Assembly (NCBI RefSeq): GCF_002920615.1
Contig: NZ_PQSU01000010.1
Location: 202,355-266,354 of the forward strand
DNA length: 64,000 bases
Direction of reading: 5' to 3'
Origin: Streptomyces sp. Ru62
GTDB taxonomy: Bacteria; Actinomycetota; Actinomycetes; Streptomycetales; Streptomycetaceae
The translations under genes were made by a program, and so were the position numbers. Positions within the stretch are counted from its first letter, which is position 1, and the number at the start of each line of letters is the position of its first letter. Below are positions 24,922-34,597 of the stretch, piece by piece. The notes under the pieces are model-generated. The model had not been told where the DNA came from, did not search any database, and saw only the letters and a program-made list of their open reading frames with translations.

Positions 24922-25782
24922 ATGCCCTCCGTCTCTCCCGAGCTGATTTCCCCCAGGTCCGCCCGTGTCTCCGCCGCCCGGCGCCTCGCCAAGCGGAACT
25001 TCCGGGGCAAGGATCGGCTGTTCCTGGCCGAAGGGCCGCAGGCCGTGCGAGAGGCTGCCGGGCACCGGGCCGGGGGACAGGCGACGCTGGTCGAGCTGTT
25101 CGCGACCGTGGAGGCCGCGGAGCGGTACGCCGACATCATCGGCGCGGCGCGTGACGCCGGCGCCCGGGTGCACCTCGCGTCCGAAGAGGTCATCGCCGAC
25201 ATCTCCACCACCGTCACCCCGCAGGGCCTGGTCGGCGTCTGCCGGTTCCTGGACACCCCGTTCGAGGACGTCCTCGCCGCCCGGCCGAGACTGGTCGCCG
25301 TCCTCGCCCATGTGCGGGACCCCGGCAACGCCGGCACGGTACTGCGCTGCGCCGACGCCGCCGGCGCCGAGGCCGTGGTCCTCACCGACGCCTCCGTGGA
25401 CCTGTACAACCCCAAGGCCGTCCGGGCCTCCGTCGGCTCGCACTTCCACCTGCCCGTCGCCGTCGGCGTCCCCGTCGAGCGGGCCGTGGCCGCGCTGAAG
25501 GAGGCCGGGGTACGCGTCCTGGCCGCCGACGGGGCCGGCGACCGCGACCTGGACGAGGAGCTGGACAAGGGCACCATGGGCGGGCCGACCGCCTGGGTGT
25601 TCGGGAACGAGGCCTGGGGGCTGCCCGAGGAGACCCGCGACCTCGCCGACGCCGTCGTACGCGTCCCCATCCACGGGAAGGCCGAGAGCCTGAACCTGGC
25701 CACCGCCGCCGCCGTATGTCTCTACGCGTCGGCCCGTGCACAGCGCGCCTCCGGAGGGTGCCGCTCCGTCACCGAGAGCTAG
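24922..25782 (+). CDS. TrmH-family (SpoU) RNA 2'-O-methyltransferase
   Basis: A 286-residue enzyme that methylates the 2'-hydroxyl of a nucleotide in rRNA or tRNA using S-adenosylmethionine. The C-terminal SPOUT domain has NAGTVLRCADAAGAEAVV, WVFGNEAWGL and ESLNLATAAAVCLY, the three SpoU motifs that build the knot. The N-terminal about 100 residues are the SpoU substrate-binding domain (RLAKRNFRGKDRLFLAEGPQ). ATG 24922 follows AAAAGG. It sits in a translation neighbourhood; the exact RNA target is not known. Confidence 0.92.
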   Translation: MPSVSPELISPRSARVSAARRLAKRNFRGKDRLFLAEGPQAVREAAGHRAGGQATLVELFATVEAAERYADIIGAARDAGARVHLASEEVIADISTTVTPQGLVGVCRFLDTPFEDVLAARPRLVAVLAHVRDPGNAGTVLRCADAAGAEAVVLTDASVDLYNPKAVRASVGSHFHLPVAVGVPVERAVAALKEAGVRVLAADGAGDRDLDEELDKGTMGGPTAWVFGNEAWGLPEETRDLADAVVRVPIHGKAESLNLATAAAVCLYASARAQRASGGCRSVTES

Positions 25783-25832
25783 TAGGGTGACCAGCGCGGG
25801 GCCCTGCGCCGTCTGAGAGGTGGGGTACGGGG

Positions 25833-26963
25833 ATGAGTGTGGCCGGCACGAGCACCGCGCCGGAAGGACGGGACGCGCGGGGCGCGCCCGCGTCCCGGTG
25901 CGCCGGCTCCAGCGTCGATCCCGACCAGCTGCCCGACGGCCTCGTCGTCGCCGACGAACACGGCCGCGTGACCTGCTTCAACGCCGCCGCCGCGCGGATC
26001 ACCGCGGTGCGGCCCGCCGACGCCATCGGACAGTCCCTGGAGAAGGCGCTGCCCCTGGAGGACCTGGAGGGGCGCCGCTGGTGGCAGCTCACCGACCCGT
26101 ACGGCGGGCTCGCCATCCGGGTCCGGCAGCCGGAGCGCAATCTGCTGCTGCCCGGCGGCCGTGAGGTGCTGGTCTCCGCCCGCTACGTGCGCGACGAACC
26201 GCTGGGGCCGGTGCGCAGCGTGGTCGTCTCCCTCCGGGACACCGAGGCCCGCCGCCGCACCGAGCGCAGCCACGCCGAGCTGATCGCCACCGTCGCCCAC
26301 GAGCTGCGCTCCCCGCTCACCTCCGTGAAGGGCTTCACCGCCACCCTGCTCGCCAAGTGGGAACGCTTCACCGACGACCAGAAGCGGCTCATGCTGGAGA
26401 CCGTCGACGCCGACGCGGACCGGGTCACCCGCCTCATCGCCGAGCTGCTGGACATCTCCAGGATCGACTCCGGGCGGCTGGAGGTGCGCCGCCAGCCCGT
26501 GGACATCGGAGCCGCCGTCTCCCGGCACATCCAGGCCTACGTCGCGGCCGGGCAGCGCGCCGACCGCTTCCTGCTCCGCATCGAGCAGCCGCTGCCCGCG
26601 CTGTGGGCCGACCCTGACAAGATCGACCAGGTGCTCAGCAACCTCATCGAAAATGCCGTGCGGCACGGCGAGGGAACCGTCACCATTGACGTCACGCCCA
26701 CGCCGTCCCCGCGCGAGGGCGAGGAGACCGGCACGTCGGTCACCGTGAGCGACGAGGGGCCCGGCATCCCGGAGGAGTCCATGAACCGCGTCTTCACCCG
26801 TTTCTGGCGGGGCAGCAAGCGCGGCGGCACGGGCCTCGGGCTGTACATCGTCAAGGGCATCGTGGAGGCCCACGGCGGCACGATCACGGTCGGCCGGGCC
26901 GCAGGCGGCGGCGCCGAGTTCCGATTTACGTTGCCCGTGGCGGCCCCGGCGTATCTCGCCTGA
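25833..26963 (+). CDS. Cytoplasmic PAS-domain sensor histidine kinase
   Basis: A 376-residue kinase without membrane segments. Residues about 30-135 form a PAS domain (LPDGLVVADEHGRVTCFNAA) that would sense an internal cue. H156 in VAHELRSPLTSVKG is the phosphorylation site, and the ATPase has NLIENAVRHG, DEGPGIP and GTGLGLYIVKGIVEAHGG. No response regulator gene is adjacent, so it is an orphan kinase. ATG 25833 follows TACGGGG. It lies in a conserved position between the methyltransferase and pheS. Confidence 0.92.
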   Translation: MSVAGTSTAPEGRDARGAPASRCAGSSVDPDQLPDGLVVADEHGRVTCFNAAAARITAVRPADAIGQSLEKALPLEDLEGRRWWQLTDPYGGLAIRVRQPERNLLLPGGREVLVSARYVRDEPLGPVRSVVVSLRDTEARRRTERSHAELIATVAHELRSPLTSVKGFTATLLAKWERFTDDQKRLMLETVDADADRVTRLIAELLDISRIDSGRLEVRRQPVDIGAAVSRHIQAYVAAGQRADRFLLRIEQPLPALWADPDKIDQVLSNLIENAVRHGEGTVTIDVTPTPSPREGEETGTSVTVSDEGPGIPEESMNRVFTRFWRGSKRGGTGLGLYIVKGIVEAHGGTITVGRAAGGGAEFRFTLPVAAPAYLA

Positions 26964-27091
26964 CGGCCCACGGGCGCATTCGCACACCTCCACCCCGTTA
27001 GACTCGGCCTTTGGCACCTTTGTGTCCTTCACAGGCCAGTACGCAGAGTCGGTCACGGGGACCATCCAGCCAATCGGAAGCACGGGAAGAG

Positions 27092-28213
27092 ATGTCGGCA
27101 CCCAATAAGTCGTACGACCCTGTCGAGGTCGAGGCGTTGAAACCGGAAGAGATCGAGCGCATGCGGGACGAGGCGCTCGCCGCCTTCGCCGCCGCGGACT
27201 CCCTCGACGCGCTCCACGAGGCCAAGGTCGCCCACACCGGCCCCGCCTCCCCGCTGGCCCTCGCCAACCGCGAGATCGGCGCACTGCCCCCGCACGCCAA
27301 GGCCGACGCCGGCAAGCGCGTCGGCATGGCCCGCGGCGCCGTGAACAAGGCCCTGGCGGGCCGCCAGGCCGAGCTTGAGGCCGAACGGGACGCCCGCGTG
27401 CTGGTCGAGGAGGACGTCGACGTCACGCTGCCGTACGACCGCGTCCCGGCCGGCGCCCGCCACCCGCTGACCACGCTCTCGGAGCGCATCGAGGACATCT
27501 TCGTGGCCATGGGCTACGAGGTCGCCGAGGGCCCGCAGGTCGAGGCGGAGTGGTTCAACTTCGACGCCTTGAACATCGGCCCGGACCACCCGGCGCGCGG
27601 TGAGGCCGACACCTTCTTCGTCCAGGGGCCCGACGGCGGCGCCGAGTCCGGCGTCGTGCTGCGCACGCACACCTCGCCGGTCCAGATCCGTTCGCTGCTC
27701 GACCGTGAGCTCCCGGTCTACGTGATCTGCCCGGGCCGCGTCTACCGCACCGACGAGCTGGACGCCACGCACACGCCCGTCTTCCACCAGGTCGAGCTGC
27801 TCGCCGTGGACGAGGGCCTGACCATGGCCGACCTCAAGGGGACCCTGGACCACATGGTCCAGTCGCTGTTCGGCGAGGGCATGAAGACCCGGCTGCGGCC
27901 GAACTTCTTCCCCTTCACCGAGCCGAGCGCCGAGATGGACATGCTCTGCTACGTCTGCAAGGGCGAGTCCGTCGGCAATCCCGACCGGCCCTGCCGCACC
28001 TGCTCCAGCGAGGGCTGGATCGAGCTGGGCGGCTGCGGCATGGTCAACCCGCGGGTGCTCACCGCCTGCGGCGTCGACCCGGAGAAGTACAGCGGCTTCG
28101 CCTTCGGGTTCGGCATCGAGCGGATGCTGATGTTCCGCCACAACGTCGAGGACATGCGAGACATGGTCGAGGGTGACGTCCGGTTCACCCGGCCGTTCGG
28201 GATGGAGATCTGA
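27092..28213 (+). CDS. pheS: Phenylalanyl-tRNA synthetase alpha subunit
   Basis: Catalytic subunit of the alpha2-beta2 enzyme that charges tRNA-Phe, 373 residues. The N-terminal coiled coil (about 20-90) contacts tRNA; the class II core has HTSPVQIRSLL (motif 1 region), RTDELDATHTPVFHQVE (motif 2) and GFAFGFGIERMLM (motif 3). CYVCKG and CRTC form a cysteine pair set seen in actinobacterial PheS. GAAGAG precedes ATG 27092. Its stop shares bases with the pheT start. Confidence 0.98.
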   Translation: MSAPNKSYDPVEVEALKPEEIERMRDEALAAFAAADSLDALHEAKVAHTGPASPLALANREIGALPPHAKADAGKRVGMARGAVNKALAGRQAELEAERDARVLVEEDVDVTLPYDRVPAGARHPLTTLSERIEDIFVAMGYEVAEGPQVEAEWFNFDALNIGPDHPARGEADTFFVQGPDGGAESGVVLRTHTSPVQIRSLLDRELPVYVICPGRVYRTDELDATHTPVFHQVELLAVDEGLTMADLKGTLDHMVQSLFGEGMKTRLRPNFFPFTEPSAEMDMLCYVCKGESVGNPDRPCRTCSSEGWIELGGCGMVNPRVLTACGVDPEKYSGFAFGFGIERMLMFRHNVEDMRDMVEGDVRFTRPFGMEI

Positions 28214-30735
28214 TGCGGGTCCCGCTTTCTTGGCTGCGGGAGTACGTCGACCTGCCGGCCACCGAGACCGGCCGTGACGTCCAGGCCAAGCTGATTTCGG
28301 CCGGTCTGGAGGTCGAGACGGTCGAGCAGCTCGGCGCCGACCTCAAGGGCCCCCTGGTCGTCGGCCAGGTGCTGACCATCGAGGAGCTGGAGGGCTTCAA
28401 GAAGCCGATCCGCTTCTGCACCGTCGACGTCGGCCGGGCCAACGGCACGGGCGAGCCCCAGGAGATCGTCTGCGGCGCCCGCAACTTCCAGGTCGGCGAC
28501 AAGGTCGTCGTGGTCCTCCCCGGCGCCACGCTGCCCGGCGGCTTCTCCATCTCCGCCCGCAAGACCTACGGCAAGACGTCCCACGGCATGATCTGCTCCA
28601 GCGACGAGCTGGGCATGGGCGACGACGGCACCCACGGCATCATCGTGCTGCCGCCGGAGACCGAGGTCGGCAAGGACGCCATCGAGCTGCTGGAGCTGGT
28701 CGACGAGGTCCTGGACATCGCCGTCACCGCCAACCGCGGCGACTGCCTGTCCATCCGCGGTGTCGCGCGCGAGACCGCCATCGCCTACGGCCTGCCGCTG
28801 CGCGACCCCGCCCTGATCGACGTCCCCGCGCCGAACGCCTACGGCTACCCGGTCCAGGTCTCCGACCCGTTCGGCTGCGACCGCTTCACCGCGCGCACGG
28901 TCACCGGCCTGCGCCCCGAGGCACGCTCCCCGATCTGGCTCCAGCGCCGGCTCCAGAAGGTCGGCATGCGCCCGATCTCGCTCGCCGTCGACGTCACGAA
29001 CTACGTGATGATGGAGCTGGGACAGCCGCTGCACGCCTACGACCGGTCCCTGGTCCAGGGCACCATCGGCGTGCGCCGCGCGCAGGAGGGCGAGAAGCTC
29101 GTCACCCTCGACGGCGTCGAGCGCAAGCTGCACGCCGAGGACCTGGTCATCACCGACGAGCGCGGCCCCATCGGCCTCGCCGGGGTGATGGGCGGCGCCA
29201 ACACGGAGATCGCCGACCACGAGATCACCGAGGACGGCGTCAACGGCACGACCGACGTCGTCATCGAGGCCGCCCACTTCGACGCCGTCTCCATCGCCCG
29301 GACGGCCCGCCGCCACAAGCTGCTCTCCGAGGCGTCCCGCCGCTTCGAGCGGGGTGTCGACCCGCAGGCCGCCGCTGCCGCCGCGCAGCGCACGGTGGAC
29401 CTGCTGGTCCTCCTCGCGGGCGGTACGGCGGAGGCCGGCGTCACCGAGATCATCGCGCCCTCGGCCCCGCACACCATCACCCTCCCGGCCGGCCACCCGG
29501 ACAAGGTCGCGGGCGTCGACTACGGCCGCGAGACGGTCGTACGCCGTCTCCAGCAGGTCGGCTGCGACGTGTACGGACAGGACGAGCTGCTGGTCACCGT
29601 GCCGTCCTGGCGTCCCGACCTGGTCGACCCGAACGACCTGGCCGAAGAGGTGATCCGTCTGGAGGGCTACGAGAACCTGCCCTCCACGCTGCCCAAGCCG
29701 CCCTCGGGCCGCGGCCTGACCCACCGCCAGCGGCTGCACCGCCGGGTCGGCCGGGCGCTGGCCGGCGCGGGCTACGTCGAGGCGCCGAACTACCCGTTCG
29801 TCAGCGAGCAGGTCTTCGACCAGCTCGGGCTGGAGGCCGGTGACCCGGCCCGCCGCGTCGTGAAGCTGGTCAACCCGCTCAGCGACGAGGAGCCGGCGCT
29901 GCGCACGACGCTGCTGCCGGGGCTGCTCGGCGCCCTGCGCCGCAACGACGGCCGGGGCTCGCACGACCTCGCCCTGTTCGAGACCGGGCTGGTCTTCCTG
30001 CCGCGTGAGGAATCGCGCGGCGCCACGCACCTGCCCGTCGACCGGCGTCCCACCGACGAGGAGATCGCCGCGCTGAACGCCGCGCTGCCCGAGCAGCCCC
30101 GGCACGTGGCCGTCGTCCTCGCCGGCGCCCGTGAGCAGGCCGGCTGGTGGGGCAAGGGCCGTCCGGCCGACTGGGCCGACGCGGTCGAGGCGGGGCGTGC
30201 CGTCGCCCGGGAAGCCGGTGCCGAACTGATCGTCCGCAAGGGCCAGTACGGTCCGTGGCACCCCGGCCGGTGCGCCGAGCTGGTGGTCGTCGCCGACGGC
30301 GCGGAGCAGGTCGTGGGCCATGCGGGAGAACTGCACCCGCGGGTCCTCAAGGCCCTGGGGCTGCCCGAGCGCACGTGCGCGATGGAGCTGAACCTGGATG
30401 CCCTGGAGGCGGTGGGCGACGGCGTTCCGCAGGCGCCGGGCATCTCCACGTTCCCGGTCGCCACGCAGGACGTCGCCCTCGTCGTCGACAAGCCGGTCCC
30501 GGCCGTGGAGGTCGAGGCGGCGCTGCGTGAGGGTGCCGGTGAGCTGCTGGAGTCCATCCGGCTGTTCGACGTGTACGAGAACGCCGAGCAGCTCGGGGAG
30601 GGCCGGAAGTCGCTCGCGTACGCGCTGCGGTTCCGGGCCGCCGACCGCACGCTGACCGTGGACGAGGCTTCGGCCGCGCGGGACGCGGCGGTCGCCCTCG
30701 CCGGCGAGCGGACCGGGGCGGTGCTCCGGGGCTGA
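28213..30735 (+). CDS. pheT: Phenylalanyl-tRNA synthetase beta subunit
   Basis: The 840-residue beta subunit holds an N-terminal tRNA-binding (EMAP-like) domain (about residues 40-155), B3/B4 editing domain (about 215-385) that clears mischarged Tyr-tRNA, B5 domain (about 410-480), a catalytic-like core and the C-terminal FDX-ACB anticodon domain (about 745-840; TFPVATQDVALVV). ATG 28213 overlaps the pheS stop by one base, so the subunits are made in balance. Confidence 0.98.
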   Translation: MRVPLSWLREYVDLPATETGRDVQAKLISAGLEVETVEQLGADLKGPLVVGQVLTIEELEGFKKPIRFCTVDVGRANGTGEPQEIVCGARNFQVGDKVVVVLPGATLPGGFSISARKTYGKTSHGMICSSDELGMGDDGTHGIIVLPPETEVGKDAIELLELVDEVLDIAVTANRGDCLSIRGVARETAIAYGLPLRDPALIDVPAPNAYGYPVQVSDPFGCDRFTARTVTGLRPEARSPIWLQRRLQKVGMRPISLAVDVTNYVMMELGQPLHAYDRSLVQGTIGVRRAQEGEKLVTLDGVERKLHAEDLVITDERGPIGLAGVMGGANTEIADHEITEDGVNGTTDVVIEAAHFDAVSIARTARRHKLLSEASRRFERGVDPQAAAAAAQRTVDLLVLLAGGTAEAGVTEIIAPSAPHTITLPAGHPDKVAGVDYGRETVVRRLQQVGCDVYGQDELLVTVPSWRPDLVDPNDLAEEVIRLEGYENLPSTLPKPPSGRGLTHRQRLHRRVGRALAGAGYVEAPNYPFVSEQVFDQLGLEAGDPARRVVKLVNPLSDEEPALRTTLLPGLLGALRRNDGRGSHDLALFETGLVFLPREESRGATHLPVDRRPTDEEIAALNAALPEQPRHVAVVLAGAREQAGWWGKGRPADWADAVEAGRAVAREAGAELIVRKGQYGPWHPGRCAELVVVADGAEQVVGHAGELHPRVLKALGLPERTCAMELNLDALEAVGDGVPQAPGISTFPVATQDVALVVDKPVPAVEVEAALREGAGELLESIRLFDVYENAEQLGEGRKSLAYALRFRAADRTLTVDEASAARDAAVALAGERTGAVLRG

Positions 30736-30836
30736 ACGCCTCCGCCAGCTGCATAAATGCGGGTTGACCGACGGAAGCTCACTCGTTCGGGTGGGAAGTG
30801 AGGGTGATCCTCCCCGTCCGGGTCATGCCGTCGACA

Positions 30837-30870
30837 GAATCGGACCGGCCTTTCGGGGCCGGTCCGATTC
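30837..30870 (+). terminator. Terminator after pheT
   Basis: GAATCGGACCGGCC (30837-30850) pairs perfectly with 30857-30870 around a 6-nt loop, followed by CTCTGTC. Confidence 0.85.
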
Positions 30871-30901
30871 CTCTGTCAGGCCCATATGGGGGACCAGAGG
30901 C

Positions 30902-31966
30902 ATGATCCGCATCAAGGCACGGGCGCCCACCGGGCGGGTGGCAGTACTGCCCACGGTCTGGGGAGCCGTCGCGGTCGGCTACAAGTTCGGCTGTCCGCTC
31001 GCCCAGCAGAACGGGCTCGGGGCCCGCATCGTCACCAGTGCCGTGTTCTTCGCCGTCGGCACCGGCCTCATAGTCCATGTCCGCCGCTCCCTGCTGCGAG
31101 AGCTGCGGCTCGCCCGGCGGGCGGCGAACGCCGCGCAGGACGTCGTCCTGCGTCCGCTGCCGCCACGCCTCGACGGGATCGACGTCGCCGCCGCCCAGCT
31201 CTCCGCCGACCGGGGTGCGAGCGTCGGCGGCGATCTGTACGAGGCCATCGCCACGGAACACGGGGTCCGGGTGGTGATGGGGGACGTACGGGGGCACGGG
31301 CTGGCCGCCCTCGGTACCGTCGCCGCCCTCCTCGGCAGCTTCCGCGAGGCCGCCCACGACGAACCCGGACTCGACCGCGTGCTCCGCAGACTGGACCGCG
31401 CCCTCGCCCGCCACCTGCGCGAACGCGCCCGCGCCGAGCACCCCGCGAACGGCTCCGCCGACCCCGACCACCCGGTCGCCGAGGAGTTCGTCACCGTGCT
31501 CCTGATGGAGATCGGCGGGGACGGCGACCTGCGCGTCCTCAACTGCGGCCATCCGTGGCCGTACGCGCTGAGGGGAACCGCGGTCGAGCAGCTCACCGGC
31601 GGGGACCCTCTTCCGCCGCTGGGTCCGTTTCCGCTGCCGACGGAGCTGGAGGTGCTGTCCTGCGGCCGACTGGATCCGGGGGAGTCGCTGGTCCTCTTCA
31701 CGGACGGTGCCGAGGACGCGCGGGACGGCCAGGGACGGTTCTTCCCGCTGCCGGAAGCCTTGCGCGAGGCCGTACGTGACCACCCGGTCTCACCCCAGGC
31801 GGTCCTGCGCACCGTCTTCACCGGCCTCCTGCGCCACACGGTCGGCAGGACCACGGACGACGTCGCGGTACTGGTGCTGCGCAACGGCCGGAGAGGGGCG
31901 CACTGCAACTCCTCGGGAACCGGGCGCCCGGCCGCCACGCACCCGCAGCCGACGACATACCGCTAG
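30902..31966 (+). CDS. Membrane-bound SpoIIE/PP2C-type serine phosphatase
   Basis: A 354-residue protein with a short cytoplasmic start, two membrane helices (about 12-65), then a PP2C SpoIIE domain. GASVGGDLYEA, GDVRGHGLAA, LVLFTDGAEDARD and TTDDVAVLVLR carry the metal-binding aspartates. It has no GAF or PAS sensor. Such phosphatases dephosphorylate anti-anti-sigma factors; no such partner is in the window. ATG 30902 follows GGGGGACCAG. Confidence 0.9.
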   Translation: MIRIKARAPTGRVAVLPTVWGAVAVGYKFGCPLAQQNGLGARIVTSAVFFAVGTGLIVHVRRSLLRELRLARRAANAAQDVVLRPLPPRLDGIDVAAAQLSADRGASVGGDLYEAIATEHGVRVVMGDVRGHGLAALGTVAALLGSFREAAHDEPGLDRVLRRLDRALARHLRERARAEHPANGSADPDHPVAEEFVTVLLMEIGGDGDLRVLNCGHPWPYALRGTAVEQLTGGDPLPPLGPFPLPTELEVLSCGRLDPGESLVLFTDGAEDARDGQGRFFPLPEALREAVRDHPVSPQAVLRTVFTGLLRHTVGRTTDDVAVLVLRNGRRGAHCNSSGTGRPAATHPQPTTYR

Positions 31967-32002
31967 GGTCTTGGAACAGCACACCTAGGCCCCGTCGGCC
32001 CC

Positions 32003-32044
32003 GGCCAAGCCGCCGTCGTTCGAGGGGGAGCCGGCGGCTTGGCC
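32003..32044 (+). terminator. Terminator after the phosphatase gene
   Basis: GGCCAAGCCGCCG (32003-32015) pairs perfectly with 32032-32044. The loop is 16 nt. Confidence 0.75.
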
Positions 32045-32188
32045 GGCCTCTTGCGAGGCATCTCAGTCAACCGGATGGACACGCTGCGCAACAGCGCGCG
32101 TACGCCACGGATACGGGCACTCCGTTCACACCCCGTGTGAACGCCGGGCCACTACGCTGACCGCACCAGGCCACTCGGGGGGCATCCC

Positions 32189-33529
32189 ATGCAGCCCAAC
32201 ACCCTGCTCGACGCCATCCTGGACGAGGCGGGCATCTCGCACGCCGGTCTCGCCGCCCACGTCAACCAGGCGGGCCGCAGACGCGGACTCGCGCTGCGGT
32301 ACGAACACACCGCCGTGGCACGCTGGTTGAAGGGCCAGCGGCCCCGCGGCCAGGTCCCGGACCTGATCTGCGAGGTGCTCGCGGCACGGCTGCAACGCCC
32401 CGTCACGCTCGACGACATCGGGCTCGGCGTGCCCGGTGAGCCCAGCACCCCGCACGCCGGTTCGCTGGGCGGGTTCGTGGAGCGGGCCACCGCCCTGTGG
32501 CGCTCGGACGAACAGCAGCGGCCCCATGTGCTCGGCGCCCCGGCCGTCACCGGGACCCCCGCGGTGATGCCGGTGTGGGAGTGGGAGAACCCGCCCGAGG
32601 ACGTCGACGTCTCCCGGGGCGGCCGGCACCCGGTCACCACGGCCGACATCGAGATGCTGCGCGCCGCCCGGACGCACTACGAGCAGATGTACCGCAAGGC
32701 CGGTGGCATCGCGACCCGGACACGGATCGTCGGGTTCCTCAACGCCGAGGCCGCGCCGCTGCTGCGCGGCAGCTACACCGACGCCACCGGCCGTCAACTG
32801 CACCGGGCCACGGGCGGGTTGGTGGCGATCGCGGGCATCTGCGCCTACGACTCCGACGCGCACGGACTCGCCCAGCGCTACTTCCATCAGGCGCTGCGGC
32901 TGGCCAAGGCCAGCGGCGACCGGGGCCTCGGTGCGTACGTCATCGCACTGCTGGTCAACCAGTCGTTGTTCATGCGGGAGTACCGGCAGGCCGTCGCCTT
33001 CGCCGAGGCCGCCCTGCGTGCCGCCGGCCGGCACATCACCCCGGCGCTCGCCTCCGACCTGTACGCGATGCAGGCCAAGGCGTACGCGCACCTCGGGGAC
33101 AGCGGCAGCGCGCTGTCCTGCATCCGGCGGGCGGAGACGGCGGCCGAGCGGATCCGGCGGGGCTACGAGCCCGACGAGACCGGGTACGTGCAGCCGGGCC
33201 TGGTCAACGTGCAGGTGGCCGAGGCGCTGTTGAGCCTCGGGGAACTCGCCGCCGCCCGGGAACACGCGGCGGCGGCCGTCGACAACCCGGCCCACGACCG
33301 GGGACGGGTGCACCGGCTGGCCATGCTCAGCACCATCGAACTGCGCCAGGGCAACGCCGACAAGGCCGTCGCCACCGCCGTGCAGATGGCGGAGCAGGCA
33401 CGGGGAATGGAGTCCCAGCGGCTGCGCGACAGACTGCGCGCGGTGCGCGAGCATCTGGTGCGTTGCGGCTCGGCCGGCACCGCCGAAGCCGCCGAACTCA
33501 TCGACGGGGCACTGCGCGTACCCCTGTAG
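32189..33529 (+). CDS. NsdA-like regulator with HTH and TPR-like repeats
   Basis: A 446-residue cytoplasmic protein. The first 90 residues form a DNA-binding module (GLAAHVNQAGRRRGLALRYEHTAVARWLKGQRPRG, two blocks) of the type in Streptomyces NsdA-family regulators. The rest (about 150-430) is helical with TPR-like repeats such as ALRLAKASGDRGLGAYVIAL and RQAVAFAEAALRAAG, likely for protein or ligand contact. NsdA homologues repress development and antibiotic production in some species; this one could do similar work, but that is inference. Stop about 65 nt before the NUDIX gene. Confidence 0.78.
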   Translation: MQPNTLLDAILDEAGISHAGLAAHVNQAGRRRGLALRYEHTAVARWLKGQRPRGQVPDLICEVLAARLQRPVTLDDIGLGVPGEPSTPHAGSLGGFVERATALWRSDEQQRPHVLGAPAVTGTPAVMPVWEWENPPEDVDVSRGGRHPVTTADIEMLRAARTHYEQMYRKAGGIATRTRIVGFLNAEAAPLLRGSYTDATGRQLHRATGGLVAIAGICAYDSDAHGLAQRYFHQALRLAKASGDRGLGAYVIALLVNQSLFMREYRQAVAFAEAALRAAGRHITPALASDLYAMQAKAYAHLGDSGSALSCIRRAETAAERIRRGYEPDETGYVQPGLVNVQVAEALLSLGELAAAREHAAAAVDNPAHDRGRVHRLAMLSTIELRQGNADKAVATAVQMAEQARGMESQRLRDRLRAVREHLVRCGSAGTAEAAELIDGALRVPL

Positions 33530-33594
33530 GCCCCCTGTGGGCACACCGTCCCTGCTGCGATATTGCCACTTACTCGGCGGAAGGTGGCAGAACC

Positions 33595-34134
33595 GTGCAG
33601 TGGACGAAACAAAGCGAACAAACCGTATATGAAAACCGCTGGTTCAGCGTCAATCTCGCGGATGTCGAGCTGCCGGACGGCCGGCACCTCGACCACTTCC
33701 TGATCCGGCTGCGCCCCGTGGCCGTGGCCACGGTGGTCAACGAGGCGAACGAGGTGCTGCTGCTGTGGCGGCACCGCTTCATCACCGACAGCTGGGGCTG
33801 GGAGCTGGCCGCGGGCGTCGTCGAGGACGGCGAGGACATCGCGAGCGCGGCGGCCCGGGAGCTGGAGGAGGAGACCGGCTGGCGGCCGGGGCCCCTGCAC
33901 CACCTGATGAGCGTGGAGCCGTCCAACGGCCTCACCGACGCCCGGCACCACGTCTACTGGTCCGACCGGGGCGAGTACGTCGGACACCCCGTGGACGACT
34001 TCGAGTCGGACCGTCGGGAATGGGTCCCCCTGAAAGTCGTCCCCGACCTGATCGCCCGTGGGGAGGTCCCGGCCGCCAACATGGCGGCCGCGTTACTCCT
34101 GCTGCACCACCTCAGGCTCGCCGAAGGCCGGTGA
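33595..34134 (+). CDS. NUDIX hydrolase with a TTA codon
   Basis: A 179-residue pyrophosphohydrolase of the ADP-ribose/sugar-nucleotide type. The NUDIX box spans residues 74-96 (GVVEDGEDIASAAAREL and EEETGW) and positions the metal-binding glutamates. The codon at 34093-34095 (within AAALLLLHH) is TTA, which in Streptomyces needs the bldA tRNA, so full-length product may appear only late in development. GTG 33595 follows AAGGTGG. It is convergent with the TTA-containing membrane protein gene. Confidence 0.9.
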   Translation: MQWTKQSEQTVYENRWFSVNLADVELPDGRHLDHFLIRLRPVAVATVVNEANEVLLLWRHRFITDSWGWELAAGVVEDGEDIASAAARELEEETGWRPGPLHHLMSVEPSNGLTDARHHVYWSDRGEYVGHPVDDFESDRREWVPLKVVPDLIARGEVPAANMAAALLLLHHLRLAEGR

Positions 34135-34142
34135 GCCGGCGG

Positions 34143-34403
34143 CTAGTGGGTCGCCAGCGCCTGCCAGACCGTCACCACCAGCGCACCGAGCGCGGTCAGC
34201 GCGGCAAGCGAGGGCAGCGGCCAGCGTGCGTGTTCCAGCGAGGCCATCCGGGTGTTCAGCTCGTCCAGCTCCTTGGCGGTCTCCTCGGTACGGTGACGCA
34301 GCAGCGCCAGTCCTCCCTCGACACGGGCATAGGCCACGTCGAGGCGGCGCCGTAACTCTGCGAGTTCTCCATGGACCACGGGATGCTCCGGTTCGGCGGT
34401 CAC
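34143..34403 (-). CDS. Small coiled-coil single-pass membrane protein with a TTA codon
   Basis: An 86-residue protein: a heptad-rich helix (ELAELRRRLDVAYARVEG, about 13-55) followed by a C-terminal membrane segment (LAALTALGALVVTVW). I do not recognise a family. GTG 34403 has AAAGGAG eight bases upstream, so translation is likely. The codon at 34353-34355 (in AELRRR) is TTA. Its stop is 8 bp from the stop of the convergent NUDIX gene. Confidence 0.75.
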   Translation of the reverse strand: MTAEPEHPVVHGELAELRRRLDVAYARVEGGLALLRHRTEETAKELDELNTRMASLEHARWPLPSLAALTALGALVVTVWQALATH

Positions 34404-34546
34404 AGGTCCGCTCCTTTCGGTGGTCGAAATGGATGGTTCCGCATCCCTTGCATGCGCATGATGAGTCAACTCGCCTGGTGGGCGCGTGGGGAGCGTGTGC
34501 GAAGGGCATATGCGTGCCCGGCGCGCACACGGTGTGTGAAACAGAT

Positions 34547-34577
34547 GGGCCCGGCACCGAAATCCGGTGCCGGGCCC
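34547..34577 (-). terminator. Terminator of the hydroxyacyl-CoA dehydrogenase gene
   Basis: GGGCCCGGCACCG (34547-34559) pairs perfectly with 34565-34577 around AAATC. It lies just past the minus-strand gene end. Confidence 0.85.
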
Positions 34578-34597
34578 GCGGCCGTCGCTCTCCGTGA

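Noticed and set aside
27949..30336. 795-codon open frame antisense to pheT
   Set aside because: Shadow of pheT; low-complexity product without recognisable motifs.
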